Source: Phycisphaerales bacterium
GTDB taxonomy: Bacteria > Planctomycetota > Phycisphaerae > Phycisphaerales > SM1A02
DNA: 64,000 nt
Direction: 5' to 3'
NCBI GenBank assembly: GCA_029246705.1
Contig: JAQWMQ010000008.1
Coordinates: 281,335 to 345,334 of the forward strand
Shown: positions 26,756 to 36,159 of the stretch, piece after piece
Layout of the letters: every line of letters begins with the position of its first letter
How positions within the stretch are numbered: position 1 is the stretch's first letter
Notes under the pieces: model-generated
What the model saw: only the letters and a program-made list of their open reading frames with translations
What the model was told of the DNA's origin: nothing
The model's database searches: none
Translations under genes and position numbers: made by a program

Positions 26756-28777
26756 TCAACGATCGCCTCCACCGACGACGGCCTGCTGCTGCGTGGTCTG
26801 GTGCATCGTCCTGTGATCAAGTCCGCTTCCAATCCGGTCGAGCGCGTCGAGACCCGCTTGATGCCAGTGCGTCACGTCGATCGTGTCGATCTCGCCAAGG
26901 GCCGTCAACAGCGGTCCCGGCTTTCTCGGTGCACGTTCCAGACGCTTCCGTGCATCATCCGTCAGCTCGACGACCTCCTTGATCTCGAAGAGGAGCCCTG
27001 ACTCTCGTGGCGTGCACTCGAAGCGGTAACGAAACCCCGTGAGTCCGTCACCGACCAGCAGGTAGTCGATGGTGGCGAGATCCTCGTCCGTCAAGGATCG
27101 AAGCCTGCGTGCCCATCGGCCTGAATCGGTTCGCTGGTTCGATGCATGGTGCGCAGTGATCCGTCCTCGCAGGGTCGCTTCGCGTGCCGCCCTCCAACCA
27201 AGTGGATCCGATGCATCAACCCTTGCCAGTCTTTGTTCGAGTCTCGGGTCTCGCGCGATGGCGTTTCCGTGGGCCAGCCCCATCACCTCGATGGTCTCGA
27301 GCAGGATCGCCGAAGCGACCGCGGTGCCCAGGAGGTGGCTGCCGTCAGCGAGGTGAAGCGCGATCGTCAGGCAGTCGATGACCGCTCCGGTGGCATCCTG
27401 TTCCCGTCCGTCCGCACGTGCGACCACGGCTTCGGCAAGAAGCACGCGTGACAATGCACGCATCGGGCGCAGCCAATCGCCTTCGCCGATGGTGGAACCC
27501 AGGCGTTTCGCCTTGAGCGCCTGTGGCCAGTCACAACGTTCGCACCACCCGGCGCGCTCGATGAGGGAGCGCATCATCGTGAGGTTCGAGAGGACTTCCC
27601 GGGCCCGGTCGAGTGATTCGGTGGGGACCGATTGCGTTGAATTGATCGTGGTTGCGTATCTGCGGACCGTTTCCAGGGCGTCCTGCTGTTCATCGTCGAG
27701 TGCCCTGACATGGGGAAATGCGTAGGCGTACAACGTCGATGCATCGGCGTGGACGATCGGATCGGATCCAAGCTGTATGTCGCGCAGTGCATCATCAAGT
27801 CCGTCACGCCTTTGCTGGTGATCGATCTTGATGCCTGCAAGTCGTGCGTGGTTGGCGAGGAAGTGCACGGCGATCGCGCCATGCATGCCCGCCTGGAGCG
27901 ATGACTTGAAGTCCTCGAGCAGCGTGCCTGCCAGTTTCGGATCATCGGTCTGCAGGATCGTCGCGATTCTCTCGAATCCCGATTCGACTCCTTCCACTTC
28001 ATCCTCGAAGGACGCGCCGATCGTTCGTGGCCCGGAGATCGCGACCGCCAGCTCCGGGTTCTCCCGCAACCAGCTGATCATCTGTAGTTGGTCCGATTGC
28101 ATGGCCCCGGCACATCCCAGCGGGTCATGGCCGTCACCCAGTGATTCCCGCAGGCGTGTCGCATCCGTCGAGTCGATCGTTCCCAGCGCGATGGCTTCCT
28201 CGATGCCGGCCATGGCGTTACCCGCACAGATGTTTGCGGTCAGCGAGGCTTCCACCGCGCCTGCGCTTGCCACTCGAGTGGTCAGTGCACCCATGTCAGC
28301 AAGCATTCGGTTGGCCTGTTCATCCAGCCCGCGTGCCCGGTAGTCACGCGCCTGCATGGCCATCAGGCTGCTCAACCTCCGCAGGGGGCTCAGCATGGTG
28401 AGGTCTTGAACCGGCCCTTCCGGTATGCCTGGCATGAAATCAAGGCGGGGTGTCCGCGATTCAACCCGGGCAAGCTGGATCGCCCGTGCGCTCTTTTCCA
28501 GCACCGAGCGTGCGAGTTCGGGGTCCCAGCGGGTCCCGTCTGCGGCTGAAAGTCCCTCGACCAGCCATTCATCGGTGCTGATGCCGGCGCCCTCAAGTGC
28601 CCTGATCGCATCGTCGTATGGCAGGGGGGCGCTCTCGAGTTCCAGGCGTTCGTGCTGAGTCGGCTCGAACCCGGACTCTTCCGCCTCCATCCGCTCCGTG
28701 ACGATGGAACAGCTGATCAGCCAGGCGAGGACGGCCGTCGACAGGGGCGCGGTGGGGTGGATGCTCTTTGAAGTCAT
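26756..28777 (-). CDS. Large exported (lipo)protein, paralogue of the 28961-31090 gene
   Basis: The protein has 673 residues from the ATG at 28777; an in-frame GTG at 28813 adds 12 residues. The N-terminus has a hydrophobic segment ending LAWLISC, which fits a lipobox. The rest is almost entirely alpha-helical with no recognised domain. Blocks such as LSPLRRLSSLMAMQARD and WLRPMRALSRVLLAEAVV recur in the upstream paralogue. The gene ends 16 bases after lepB, tail to tail. Probably a periplasmic or outer-membrane lipoprotein; function unknown. Confidence 0.6.
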   Translation of the reverse strand: MTSKSIHPTAPLSTAVLAWLISCSIVTERMEAEESGFEPTQHERLELESAPLPYDDAIRALEGAGISTDEWLVEGLSAADGTRWDPELARSVLEKSARAIQLARVESRTPRLDFMPGIPEGPVQDLTMLSPLRRLSSLMAMQARDYRARGLDEQANRMLADMGALTTRVASAGAVEASLTANICAGNAMAGIEEAIALGTIDSTDATRLRESLGDGHDPLGCAGAMQSDQLQMISWLRENPELAVAISGPRTIGASFEDEVEGVESGFERIATILQTDDPKLAGTLLEDFKSSLQAGMHGAIAVHFLANHARLAGIKIDHQQRRDGLDDALRDIQLGSDPIVHADASTLYAYAFPHVRALDDEQQDALETVRRYATTINSTQSVPTESLDRAREVLSNLTMMRSLIERAGWCERCDWPQALKAKRLGSTIGEGDWLRPMRALSRVLLAEAVVARADGREQDATGAVIDCLTIALHLADGSHLLGTAVASAILLETIEVMGLAHGNAIARDPRLEQRLARVDASDPLGWRAAREATLRGRITAHHASNQRTDSGRWARRLRSLTDEDLATIDYLLVGDGLTGFRYRFECTPRESGLLFEIKEVVELTDDARKRLERAPRKPGPLLTALGEIDTIDVTHWHQAGLDALDRIGSGLDHRTMHQTTQQQAVVGGGDR

Positions 28778-28822
28778 GGATCCGGGTGGTGCGTGGTCCG
28801 GGGATTCGGGCACTTCTACAAC

Positions 28823-28853
28823 AACCCCGTCTCATCTGTTCGTGAGACGGGTT
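28823..28853 (-). terminator. Hairpin between paralogous genes, possible terminator
   Basis: A 9-bp perfect stem (CCCGTCTCA at 28826-28834 with TGAGACGGG at 28843-28851) extends by an A-T pair each side. On the minus strand it lies after the gene ending at 28961 and before the start at 28777. The 3' flank on that strand is only weakly T-rich (GTTGTTG), so termination efficiency is uncertain. Confidence 0.45.
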
Positions 28854-28960
28854 GGCGATACTGATGGTTCCTGAGCCATCGTTTGTTTCTTGTCTGGGTC
28901 TTTTTCGGGCTTCTCGACTGCTTGTCACGACACCATACGAGTTGATCCGGCCCTCCGGTT

Positions 28961-31090
28961 TCACTCGGTCCCGGAATCCGGATTTTCCGTGTTCTTCACT
29001 TCAATCTCATCCATCAGCCCGTCGAATCGGCTGATGGCATCGTTGCCCCTTGCCCCCCAGCGAGTGGTGTCGATCGGCTGTTCGGTATCGAGGATCTGAA
29101 GCAGTTCGATCAAGCGGCGATGGGCAGAACCCAGCCTCTGGTGGCTCTCATCATCGATCTCAACCACGTCATCGATCGCATAGAGCTCTCCCTGGCCCTC
29201 GTTTCGGGGGAAAGGGGGCAGATGGTCGGGTTTCGTGGGGTCCACCTGCTTCTGGTAGTAGGCGATCGACGCGAGTCGTTCGTTATTCCAGTTGCTGGCC
29301 AGTTGGCTCGCATCCTCCAGGTCGTCGAGTCCGTAGCGCATCAGGATCTCATGGGTCGACTTGCGAAGCATCGCCGCTCGAGCGGCTTTCCAGCCCAGGG
29401 GATCTCCTCCATCGAGTCTTGCGAAACGATCGGCAAGCAGTGTCTTGTCCTCGGCCTCCAGGGCTCTCTCGGGGAGGGTGGACTCCGCCATGCTCACCAG
29501 TTCGTCGAGGCTTGCCGCGCACACGACCGAACTCATCAGGTGGGTGCCGTCGCCGAGGTGAAGCGCGACTGCCAGTGCATCTGCGATCGCGCGGGCCACG
29601 TTCGAATCATCGCCATTCGCGTCAGCGAGACAGACCGCCAGTGCGGCGTCTGCGAGAAGCAAACGGACCGCAGCACGCATCGGACGCACCCATTCACCCA
29701 TCGGGATGACAAGTTCGTAGTCCTCAGCCAGGGCCGCGTACTCCCAGTTGCACTGCTCGAAACGAGCGGCACGATGAAGAATGGACAGGGCTGGAGCGGA
29801 CTGTTCGAGCAGACCACGGATTTCATCGAGCATCGCTTTCGGGATGGCATCGCAGCTTCCGGTGACCGAAACGATCTTCCGAACCATCTCGAGGATCTCC
29901 TGGTCCGTCTCGTTGATCCTCGCCAGGTAGGGAAAGGCCTGCGCGTAGAGGATCGCGGCGTTGGCGAAATTGTCGGGATTCTCCCCGGACGCGATCGCTC
30001 CCATGATCCTCCGATACTCGGCCAACGTCTCCTCGAACTGGATCTTCGACTTCAGCAAGCGATCGAAATCCGTCATGAACAGTTGCGCCAGCAGCCCGAA
30101 GTCGCCCGCCTCGAGCTGGGACTGAAACTCCGCCATCATCGCCATCGCCTTGTCCGGATCATCCTCGGCAAGCGCGCGGGCACCGAGTTCGAACCCCGGT
30201 CGTGCCTGTTCGAGCAGTTCGTCGACCTCTTCAGGGCTCATCGACGCGAGTGGGGTGCCTTCGATCTCCTCATCGACCAGCCAGTCCATCTCGGCGGCGA
30301 GTTGCGGGCCGGGGTCATCGAACTGAGCGATCGTCTTTTCCAGCATCTCGATTTCGGTGTATCCGAGATCCTTGAAGCGAAAGGGGTCGTCGCTCTCGAA
30401 GTCGAATCCATCCAGCATGATGCGCGCACTCTCCGCGTCGAGCTGTCCACGTGCAATCGCATCATTGATCGAATCGAACCCCGATTGAATGCTGGCCATG
30501 GAGACCAGGGAGCAGATGGCGATGCCATCGGAAGCGGCATGCGAGCTCATCTGCATCAGAGCCGACATCGTCCCTGCGGCGTCATTCATCCGCCCGTTGG
30601 AGCGTTCCATGTCGGCTTGAAGGGTCATCAGTCTGGACAGTCGGCGCATGTAGTTCAGATGGGGAAGAAGGGTCATCATTCCTGCATCTGTATTGAGCCC
30701 GAAGTCCGCCGTCCCCAGTCGGGAGGCGCGCTTCGCATGTTCGATGGCACTTGCATTGTGTTCCAGGATCCGTCGCACCGCGGCGGACTGGTATGCGCCG
30801 GGTCCCGGATTGCGTTCGACCGCATCCCAGACTTCTTCCCAGTCCTCGTTGCCGTAGTCGCCGGTTCGTATCAGTTCCTCGAGCGCGGTCTGGTAGAGGT
30901 TCGCTGCATTGCGATCGTCATCACCCGGGTTCAGGGATTCCCGGAGGATTTCGAGTTGTTCACGAATCCTCTCTTCACGGATCTCCTCCTCCGACTGTGC
31001 GTGGACCGAAGCACAGGTGGCCAGAATGCCGGCTGCGAGGATGCCTCCGCTGACGAGGGTTCTCATTGCTGATGTGCCTGGCCGGTTCAT
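28961..31090 (-). CDS. Large secreted protein, paralogue of the 26756-28777 gene
   Basis: The protein has 709 residues from the ATG at 31090, preceded by GGAG with a 5-base spacing; longer in-frame starts lack a ribosome site. The signal peptide (MRTLVSGGILAAGILATCASVHAQ) ends at VHAQ. Mature sequence is all-helical with acidic linkers. Shared blocks with the downstream paralogue: LNYMRRLSRLMTLQADME, WVRPMRAAVRLLLADAAL and ALHLGDGTHLM. No catalytic motif is visible. The two copies differ at the N-terminus: this one has a cleavable signal while the other looks lipid-anchored. Function unknown. Confidence 0.6.
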   Translation of the reverse strand: MNRPGTSAMRTLVSGGILAAGILATCASVHAQSEEEIREERIREQLEILRESLNPGDDDRNAANLYQTALEELIRTGDYGNEDWEEVWDAVERNPGPGAYQSAAVRRILEHNASAIEHAKRASRLGTADFGLNTDAGMMTLLPHLNYMRRLSRLMTLQADMERSNGRMNDAAGTMSALMQMSSHAASDGIAICSLVSMASIQSGFDSINDAIARGQLDAESARIMLDGFDFESDDPFRFKDLGYTEIEMLEKTIAQFDDPGPQLAAEMDWLVDEEIEGTPLASMSPEEVDELLEQARPGFELGARALAEDDPDKAMAMMAEFQSQLEAGDFGLLAQLFMTDFDRLLKSKIQFEETLAEYRRIMGAIASGENPDNFANAAILYAQAFPYLARINETDQEILEMVRKIVSVTGSCDAIPKAMLDEIRGLLEQSAPALSILHRAARFEQCNWEYAALAEDYELVIPMGEWVRPMRAAVRLLLADAALAVCLADANGDDSNVARAIADALAVALHLGDGTHLMSSVVCAASLDELVSMAESTLPERALEAEDKTLLADRFARLDGGDPLGWKAARAAMLRKSTHEILMRYGLDDLEDASQLASNWNNERLASIAYYQKQVDPTKPDHLPPFPRNEGQGELYAIDDVVEIDDESHQRLGSAHRRLIELLQILDTEQPIDTTRWGARGNDAISRFDGLMDEIEVKNTENPDSGTE

Positions 31091-31115
31091 GGAATCTCCA
31101 CGTGAGGCTTCAGGA

Positions 31116-32141
31116 TCATACGTTTGTCGAGGGCTCACGGTTGCTTGCAGCAGAACGCTTCTTCGCGACATTCTGGAAGCTGATCATCCCCAGGAAGGTG
31201 ATACCTCCGATTGTGAAGGGGATGAGGTAGTACAGCACCCTGAAGGCGATGAGTGATGCGAACAATTCCGCACCTGCATCACCGGTGAACCTCGGACTGA
31301 GTACCGCGATCATGATCGCACCGAACACGCCGATGCCACCGGGTACGAGTGACATCAGGGCAGCCAGCTGGACCACCGCGAAGATGCCCACGAAGGCCAT
31401 CCAGGCCAAGTCATGGTGATCCGGCAGGAGTACGTAGAGGATGCTCGATGCGATGGCGAGGTCTCCGATGGAGACGAGGACCTGTACCGCGCCGATCTTC
31501 GGTCCGGGCAGCTGGAACGTATGCCCCCGGATGACGATGGGGCTTCTTTTCAGGGAGACCAGCAGGAACCACAGTCCTACTCCGCTCAAGAGGATCACCG
31601 GCACCGCGTACCTGAACCAGTCGCCTTCGAAGAGGTACCCGACCTTGGGTAGTTTCGACAAAAGGCTGGTGAGTTCGACCCCCTCGAACAGCAAGGCTGT
31701 TGCAGCGACGATCGAGAGTCCCATGTAGTAGGTGAGCACTCCGAAGCCGACCACTTCGCCGACCTGCTTGCCGCTCACGCCCCAGCGCGGATAGATGCGC
31801 AGGCGGAGCAGTGCACCGACCACCACGCCGTGTCCGGTGGTGTTGGTGATCGAGTATCCCAGGAGCCCGGTACCCAGTGGTCGCGACAACCCGATCCCGA
31901 GTTTGAAGAACCAGGCCGCCACCACGTCGTAGCACGCAATCGCCAGTAACGCCGGCACGACCAGTATTGCCGCGATCACGATCTTCATCGGATCGATGGC
32001 CATGATGGAATCCATGATTCCGTCATGCGATTTCTTCTGGACCTGCTGGACCTCGAGATAGATTGCATAGCTTGCGAAGCCCAACACCGCGAGGGTGAAG
32101 AGCGGACTGAGCTTGCTGAGGCTTGGTAGGGTTATTTTCAC
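31116..32141 (-). CDS. UPF0104/LPG-synthase-like TM protein
   Basis: The protein has 341 residues from the GTG at 32141; the frame stays open upstream to 32270 with no ribosome site, so the start is uncertain. About eight TM helices are visible, including YAIYLEV near the N-terminus, SIMAIDPMKIVIAAILVV, AVPVILLSGVGLWFLLV and AFVGIFAVVQLAALMSLVPGG. The SLVPGGIGVFG motif matches the UPF0104 (YbhN/AglD-like) family, related to the N-terminal flippase part of lysylphosphatidylglycerol synthases. It probably moves or senses lipids in the inner membrane; the substrate is not deducible. Confidence 0.7.
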   Translation of the reverse strand: MKITLPSLSKLSPLFTLAVLGFASYAIYLEVQQVQKKSHDGIMDSIMAIDPMKIVIAAILVVPALLAIACYDVVAAWFFKLGIGLSRPLGTGLLGYSITNTTGHGVVVGALLRLRIYPRWGVSGKQVGEVVGFGVLTYYMGLSIVAATALLFEGVELTSLLSKLPKVGYLFEGDWFRYAVPVILLSGVGLWFLLVSLKRSPIVIRGHTFQLPGPKIGAVQVLVSIGDLAIASSILYVLLPDHHDLAWMAFVGIFAVVQLAALMSLVPGGIGVFGAIMIAVLSPRFTGDAGAELFASLIAFRVLYYLIPFTIGGITFLGMISFQNVAKKRSAASNREPSTNV

Positions 32142-32197
32142 GCGGTTTAGAGGATAGCCAGATAGACCGAGCTGATGGCGCGTTCCATCAAGAAGAA

Positions 32198-32224
32198 ATC
32201 GCCGCGGCCCATGGCCGCGGCGAT
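32198..32224 (-). terminator. Terminator downstream of the RRM gene
   Basis: A perfect 12-bp stem (32198-32209 with 32213-32224, ATCGCCGCGGCC and its complement) has a 3-base loop. On the minus strand it is followed by TTCTTCTT. It lies 66 bases after the stop of the RRM gene and upstream of the UPF0104 gene. Confidence 0.8.
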
Positions 32225-32289
32225 CATCGTTCGGAAATCCTGTCGCGCAGGTCGGAAGTGCCTGACCCACGCATGGAGTTCAAATGGTG

Positions 32290-32541
32290 TCAGGGACGAG
32301 CTTCACGTTCCTGTGCTTCGTTGATTCGAAGTGCACGTCCGTCCATCTCCTGGCCATTGAGTTGATCGATGGCCTTGCGTCCACCGTCGTCATCCATCTC
32401 GACGAAGCCAAAGCCGCGCGAACGGCCGGTCTCACGGTCGAGGATGACGCGTGATCGCTGAACGCTGCCGAATTGTGAAAAGAGATCCTCGAGTTCCTGG
32501 TCGCCTGCTGACCAAGGAAGGTTGCCCACGTAAATGTTCAT
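32290..32541 (-). CDS. Small RNA-recognition-motif protein
   Basis: The protein has 83 residues from the ATG at 32541, exactly one RRM domain. RNP2 is IYVGNLPW at residues 3-10 and RNP1 is RGFGFVEM (about residues 44-51), with GRALRINEA as the last strand. Such single-RRM proteins occur in cyanobacteria and planctomycetes, where several are cold-induced RNA chaperones; that role is family knowledge. Longer in-frame starts exist to 32685 but lack coding character. The gene has its own strong terminator and a ~300-base divergent upstream region shared with the YdeP gene. Confidence 0.85.
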   Translation of the reverse strand: MNIYVGNLPWSAGDQELEDLFSQFGSVQRSRVILDRETGRSRGFGFVEMDDDGGRKAIDQLNGQEMDGRALRINEAQEREARP

Positions 32542-32839
32542 CGTTGATACCGGATCTGAATCTGTCACAGTGTGAAAGTGGTTCGAATCCTTGCCGTGAC
32601 TCAAGGAGTATCGATTCCGCACGCCGTGCCCCAGCGCGCGATTCCATGGTATCCAAACCGCCCTGCGTTTGGAATGAAAATCCACTCCGGGAGGCGTGGG
32701 TGCTACTAGTCCTTTCCAAGCAAGGACTTTCTGATGATAAGTAAAACGGACATAACCGCTTCCCTGAAGCGTGAAACGGCGTTCTCATTGCTTTTGCTCG
32801 GTATCCCTTGAATGCAATCGTCTCGCGTATGCTGTCCTG
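32542..32839. promoter_or_regulatory. Divergent intergenic region, RRM gene and YdeP gene
   Basis: This 298-base region must hold promoters for both divergent genes. It is more AT-rich than the surrounding coding sequence. A 7-bp inverted repeat (AGTCCTT at 32708-32714 with AAGGACT at 32722-32728) is the only symmetric element I see; it could be an operator or a weak hairpin. I cannot place -35 and -10 elements with confidence. A long 5' leader for the RRM gene, as in cold-shock genes, is possible but unproved. Confidence 0.35.
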
Positions 32840-35017
32840 ATGCGACCTCCCAAAGCCGGTGGAGGATGGCCAGCCATCCTGTACACACTTACGAAAAGCA
32901 GAGAAGCCGGGGGATTGTTGCGCATGTGGCGTGCGATGCGCACGCGCAATGCGTGCAAGACCTGCGCGCTTGGAATGGGTGGGCAGAAGGGTGGGATGGT
33001 CAACGAAAGTGGTCATTTTCCCGAGGTTTGCAAGAAGTCACTGCAGGCGATGGCTGCCGACATGGGTGGTGCGATCACGCCGGAGTTCTGGTCGGGAAAC
33101 AACTTCGAGCAACTTCGATCGTTGTCATCGCGTGAACTCGAGAAGCTCGGACGCATCGTCGATCCACTGCATGCCGGTCCGATGGACGACCGGTACCGGA
33201 CGATCGAGTGGTCCGAGGCGATGGATGCACTGATCGATCGGATGCGTTCGACGCCACCTGAACGAACATTCTTCTACTTCAGTGGTCGGAGTTCGAACGA
33301 GGCGGCATTCCTGCTCCAGGTGTTCGCTCGACTTCATGGAACCAACAACGTCAACAACTGTTCCTACTACTGCCATCAGGCTTCCGGCGTGGGTTTGAGC
33401 AGCGTGACCGGATCGGGCACTGCGACGATCACCCTCGAGGATGTCGACGCCTGTGACACGATGTTCCTGATCGGAGGCAACCCTGCGAGCAACCACCCGA
33501 GATTCATGAGGTCGCTCATGGAGCTCAAGAGACGTGGTGGCAAGGTCGTGGTGATCAACCCGATGAAGGAGATCGGCCTGGTCCGGTTCAAGGTTCCTTC
33601 CGATGTGCGAAGCCTTCTCTTCGGCACCAACATCGCCGATGAGTATCTCATGCCTCGGATCGGGTCCGACGTCGCGGTTCTCGTGGGCATCGCCAAGACG
33701 ATCATCGACCGGGGCGCCGTCGACGATGCGTTCGCGAAACTCCACACCGAGGGCTGGGATGCCTGGCGCGAGATGGTCGAAGCGGCCACCTGGCCCGAGA
33801 TCGAGGCTTCCTGCGGGCTCGAACGTGCCGAGCTCGAGCGCGTGGCCGACCTGTATGCGGCCAGCAAGAACACGATCTTCGCCTGGACCATGGGCATCAC
33901 CCACCACGTGCATGGCGTCGAGAACGTCCAGACCATCGCCGGTCTTGCCATGATGCGCGGGATGCTGGGACGACCCGGCGCCGGACTCCTTCCCCTGCGC
34001 GGTCACTCGAACGTGCAGGGGGTCGGCTCGATGGGCGTCACCCCGGTCCTCAAGCCGTCGATCCTGAAGTCGCTCGAACGTGAACTCGGGGTCACGATGC
34101 CCGAGACTCCGGGCATGGACACCATGGCCTGCATGGAGGCGGCCGAACGCGGGGAGATCGACCTGGCCATCTGTCTCGGTGGAAACCTCTTCGGGTCCAA
34201 TCCCGACATGGCCTTCGCGAGTCGCGCACTCCGCAAGGTCGGCATGGTCGCGTACCTCTCGACCACGACCAACACCGGTCATTGCTGCGGCCTTGGTCGC
34301 GAAACCCTGGTCCTGCCGGTCCAGGCCCGCGACGAGGAAGCGCAGACCACCACCCAGGAATCGATGTTCAACTTCGTGCGTGTCTCCGACGGCGGCCCTG
34401 CACGACATGAAGGACCGCGTTCCGAGGTCGACGTCGTCTGCGATCTCGGCGAGGAACTCCTGGGCACGGAACCCCTGGACTGGTCCGCACTCCGCAACCA
34501 CGATGCGGTTCGCACCCTCATCGGTTCGGTGGTCCCCGGCTTCGGTCCGATCACCGCAGTCAACGACTCAAAGCAGGAATTCGTGATCGACGGTCGGATC
34601 TTCCATGAACCCTCTTTCCCGACCACGTCGGGCCGAGCCCGCTTCCAGCCTTTCAGCATCCAGGAACCGGATCTTCGACCCAACGAGTTGATCGTGATGA
34701 CGGTTCGAAGCGAGGGGCAGTTCAACACCGTCGTCTACGAGGAGGAGGACTTCTATCGCGGGCAGGAACGCCGCGACGTCATCCTCATGAATCCCTCCGA
34801 CATCAGCGCCTTCGGACTGAGGACCGACCAGTCGGTCACGGTGCGCAGCGAGATCGGTTCCCTGGAAGTCCTGGTCCGGCCCTTTGAGATAGCACGTGGC
34901 TGTGCGGCGATGTACTACCCGGAGGCGAACATCCTCGTCCCGCGAAGCCTGGACGGTTCATCCCGGACGCCGGCGTTCAAGGCGGTGCGAGTCGTTCTGG
35001 AACCAGTCTCCAGTTGA
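32840..35017 (+). CDS. Molybdopterin oxidoreductase, FdhF/YdeP family
   Basis: The protein has 725 residues from the ATG at 32840; a GTG at 32771 would add 23. The N-terminal motif NACKTCALGMGGQKGGMVNE and FPEVCKKSLQAM are hallmarks of the YdeP subgroup. Then come the molybdopterin domain segments YFSGRSSNEAAFLLQ, NNVNNCSYYCHQASGVGL and LIGGNPASNHPRFM, and the C-terminal dinucleotide-binding domain (RDVILMNPSDISAFGL). No TAT signal is seen, so the enzyme is cytoplasmic. E. coli YdeP contributes to acid resistance; its substrate is unknown. The convergent mobA and MOSC genes support a molybdenum cofactor link. Confidence 0.85.
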   Translation: MRPPKAGGGWPAILYTLTKSREAGGLLRMWRAMRTRNACKTCALGMGGQKGGMVNESGHFPEVCKKSLQAMAADMGGAITPEFWSGNNFEQLRSLSSRELEKLGRIVDPLHAGPMDDRYRTIEWSEAMDALIDRMRSTPPERTFFYFSGRSSNEAAFLLQVFARLHGTNNVNNCSYYCHQASGVGLSSVTGSGTATITLEDVDACDTMFLIGGNPASNHPRFMRSLMELKRRGGKVVVINPMKEIGLVRFKVPSDVRSLLFGTNIADEYLMPRIGSDVAVLVGIAKTIIDRGAVDDAFAKLHTEGWDAWREMVEAATWPEIEASCGLERAELERVADLYAASKNTIFAWTMGITHHVHGVENVQTIAGLAMMRGMLGRPGAGLLPLRGHSNVQGVGSMGVTPVLKPSILKSLERELGVTMPETPGMDTMACMEAAERGEIDLAICLGGNLFGSNPDMAFASRALRKVGMVAYLSTTTNTGHCCGLGRETLVLPVQARDEEAQTTTQESMFNFVRVSDGGPARHEGPRSEVDVVCDLGEELLGTEPLDWSALRNHDAVRTLIGSVVPGFGPITAVNDSKQEFVIDGRIFHEPSFPTTSGRARFQPFSIQEPDLRPNELIVMTVRSEGQFNTVVYEEEDFYRGQERRDVILMNPSDISAFGLRTDQSVTVRSEIGSLEVLVRPFEIARGCAAMYYPEANILVPRSLDGSSRTPAFKAVRVVLEPVSS

Positions 35018-35041
35018 CCGCGCCAGTGCGTCGCCGGGCGT

Positions 35042-35617
35042 TCAGTCCTGCATGTCCCTGGCCTTCTGCCAGAGCGTGATGAATTCCTCCGGCGTGTCCG
35101 CATCCTCGAAGATGCCGTCCTGCGGATCGATGGTTCGCGCGCCGATGGTCCCCAGCCAGTCTCGAAGGGCACGAACCCCGCTTTCAAGAAGGCTGGTCGT
35201 TTCCGTTGCCAGTGCGGCATCGATGATGCAGGGCAGGGGGTGACCCTTGAAGTGGAGTGCGGGTTCGTTCCCGCCATCGAGCAGGGTTCGCAGGCTTCCG
35301 GGTTGGAGCGAAGGCATGTCGCACGGGACGACGAGGTAGCGCTCCGACGCGCCGCATCGAAGCAGTGCCTCGATACCCGCGAGGGGACCGCTGTCGGGCT
35401 GCTCGTCCTCGATCATCCGATGGCCTCTCAGGCCGAAGGGTTGTCCGACCAGCACCACCTGTTCGCAGAGCAGCTCGAGACCGTCTCGAATGGTCTCGAT
35501 CATGCTGCGACCATCCGGAAGCAGGAGCCCCGCCTTGGGAAGGCCCATGCGTCGACTGGCGCCACCACTGAGGATGGCCGCACAGACATCCGAGCGTGGT
35601 CCTGCGGCGTCGATCAT
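35042..35617 (-). CDS. mobA: Molybdenum cofactor guanylyltransferase
   Basis: MobA transfers GMP from GTP to molybdopterin to make the bis-MGD form used by DMSO-reductase-family enzymes such as the neighbouring YdeP homologue. The protein is 191 residues, normal for MobA. The nucleotide-binding signature AILSGGASRRMGLPKAGLLL spans residues 14-33, and the metal-binding VPCDMPSL (Asp) is conserved. The start overlaps the stop of the MOSC gene by 4 bases (ATGA), so both are translated from one mRNA. Located in the cytosol. Confidence 0.88.
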   Translation of the reverse strand: MIDAAGPRSDVCAAILSGGASRRMGLPKAGLLLPDGRSMIETIRDGLELLCEQVVLVGQPFGLRGHRMIEDEQPDSGPLAGIEALLRCGASERYLVVPCDMPSLQPGSLRTLLDGGNEPALHFKGHPLPCIIDAALATETTSLLESGVRALRDWLGTIGARTIDPQDGIFEDADTPEEFITLWQKARDMQD

Positions 35618-36129
35618 GACCAGGGCAGAAGCCCGGCTCCATCGGTGGAACCTGCGGGTACCTCGCGAAGTGCGGGTCGTTCGCCGGTACCTGCCTGTTC
35701 GATCGTCAGCGTGTCACCGGTGGCTATCGAGCCTTCGGTCAGGACCTTCCCGTACATGCCCGAGCGATTCCAGAGGATGCGTTTCAGTTCAGGTGAGATC
35801 GAATCGAGCACGTAGCACGGTGTTCGCACCTTCGTGATCTCGAGTTCCAGTCCGCTGGAGAAGCGCACCAGGTCGCCGAGGGCGCAGTCCTGGATCCGCA
35901 CGCCCTCGAGGGTCAGGTTCTCACCGAGTGCGCCCGGCGCGAGATCGAATCCCTCCGCCTGCATGGACTGGAGGATCTCGAGGTCGATCATGCAGACCGC
36001 CTGGGTCGGGCTTCGATGTGATTCATGATCATGGCCGTCACCTTCGAGGCCGGCGGTGGATACGTGCAGTCGTTCACGGGGCAGCTTGGGAATACCGCCC
36101 GGCGAGGTGTTCACAGAGATGACTTTCAT
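35614..36129 (-). CDS. MOSC domain protein
   Basis: The protein is 171 residues. MOSC domains carry sulfur or bind the molybdenum cofactor. Here the core contains NTSPGGIPKLPRERL, QAVCMIDLEIL, LAPGALGENLTLEGV and TKVRTPCYVLDSISPELK, with a Cys at the position of the functional Cys of the family. It is close in size to YiiM-like proteins. The mobA overlap and the convergent YdeP gene form a local molybdenum module. It may assist cofactor delivery or sulfuration; this is inference. Confidence 0.82.
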   Translation of the reverse strand: MKVISVNTSPGGIPKLPRERLHVSTAGLEGDGHDHESHRSPTQAVCMIDLEILQSMQAEGFDLAPGALGENLTLEGVRIQDCALGDLVRFSSGLELEITKVRTPCYVLDSISPELKRILWNRSGMYGKVLTEGSIATGDTLTIEQAGTGERPALREVPAGSTDGAGLLPWS

Positions 36130-36159
36130 GCGGTCATCCTACCCCGCTGTGGCGCCCGA

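Noticed and set aside
29120..31072. 650-codon frame opposite the large secreted paralogue
   Set aside because: The minus-strand gene has a ribosome site, a signal peptide and a paralogue; the plus frame has none of these.
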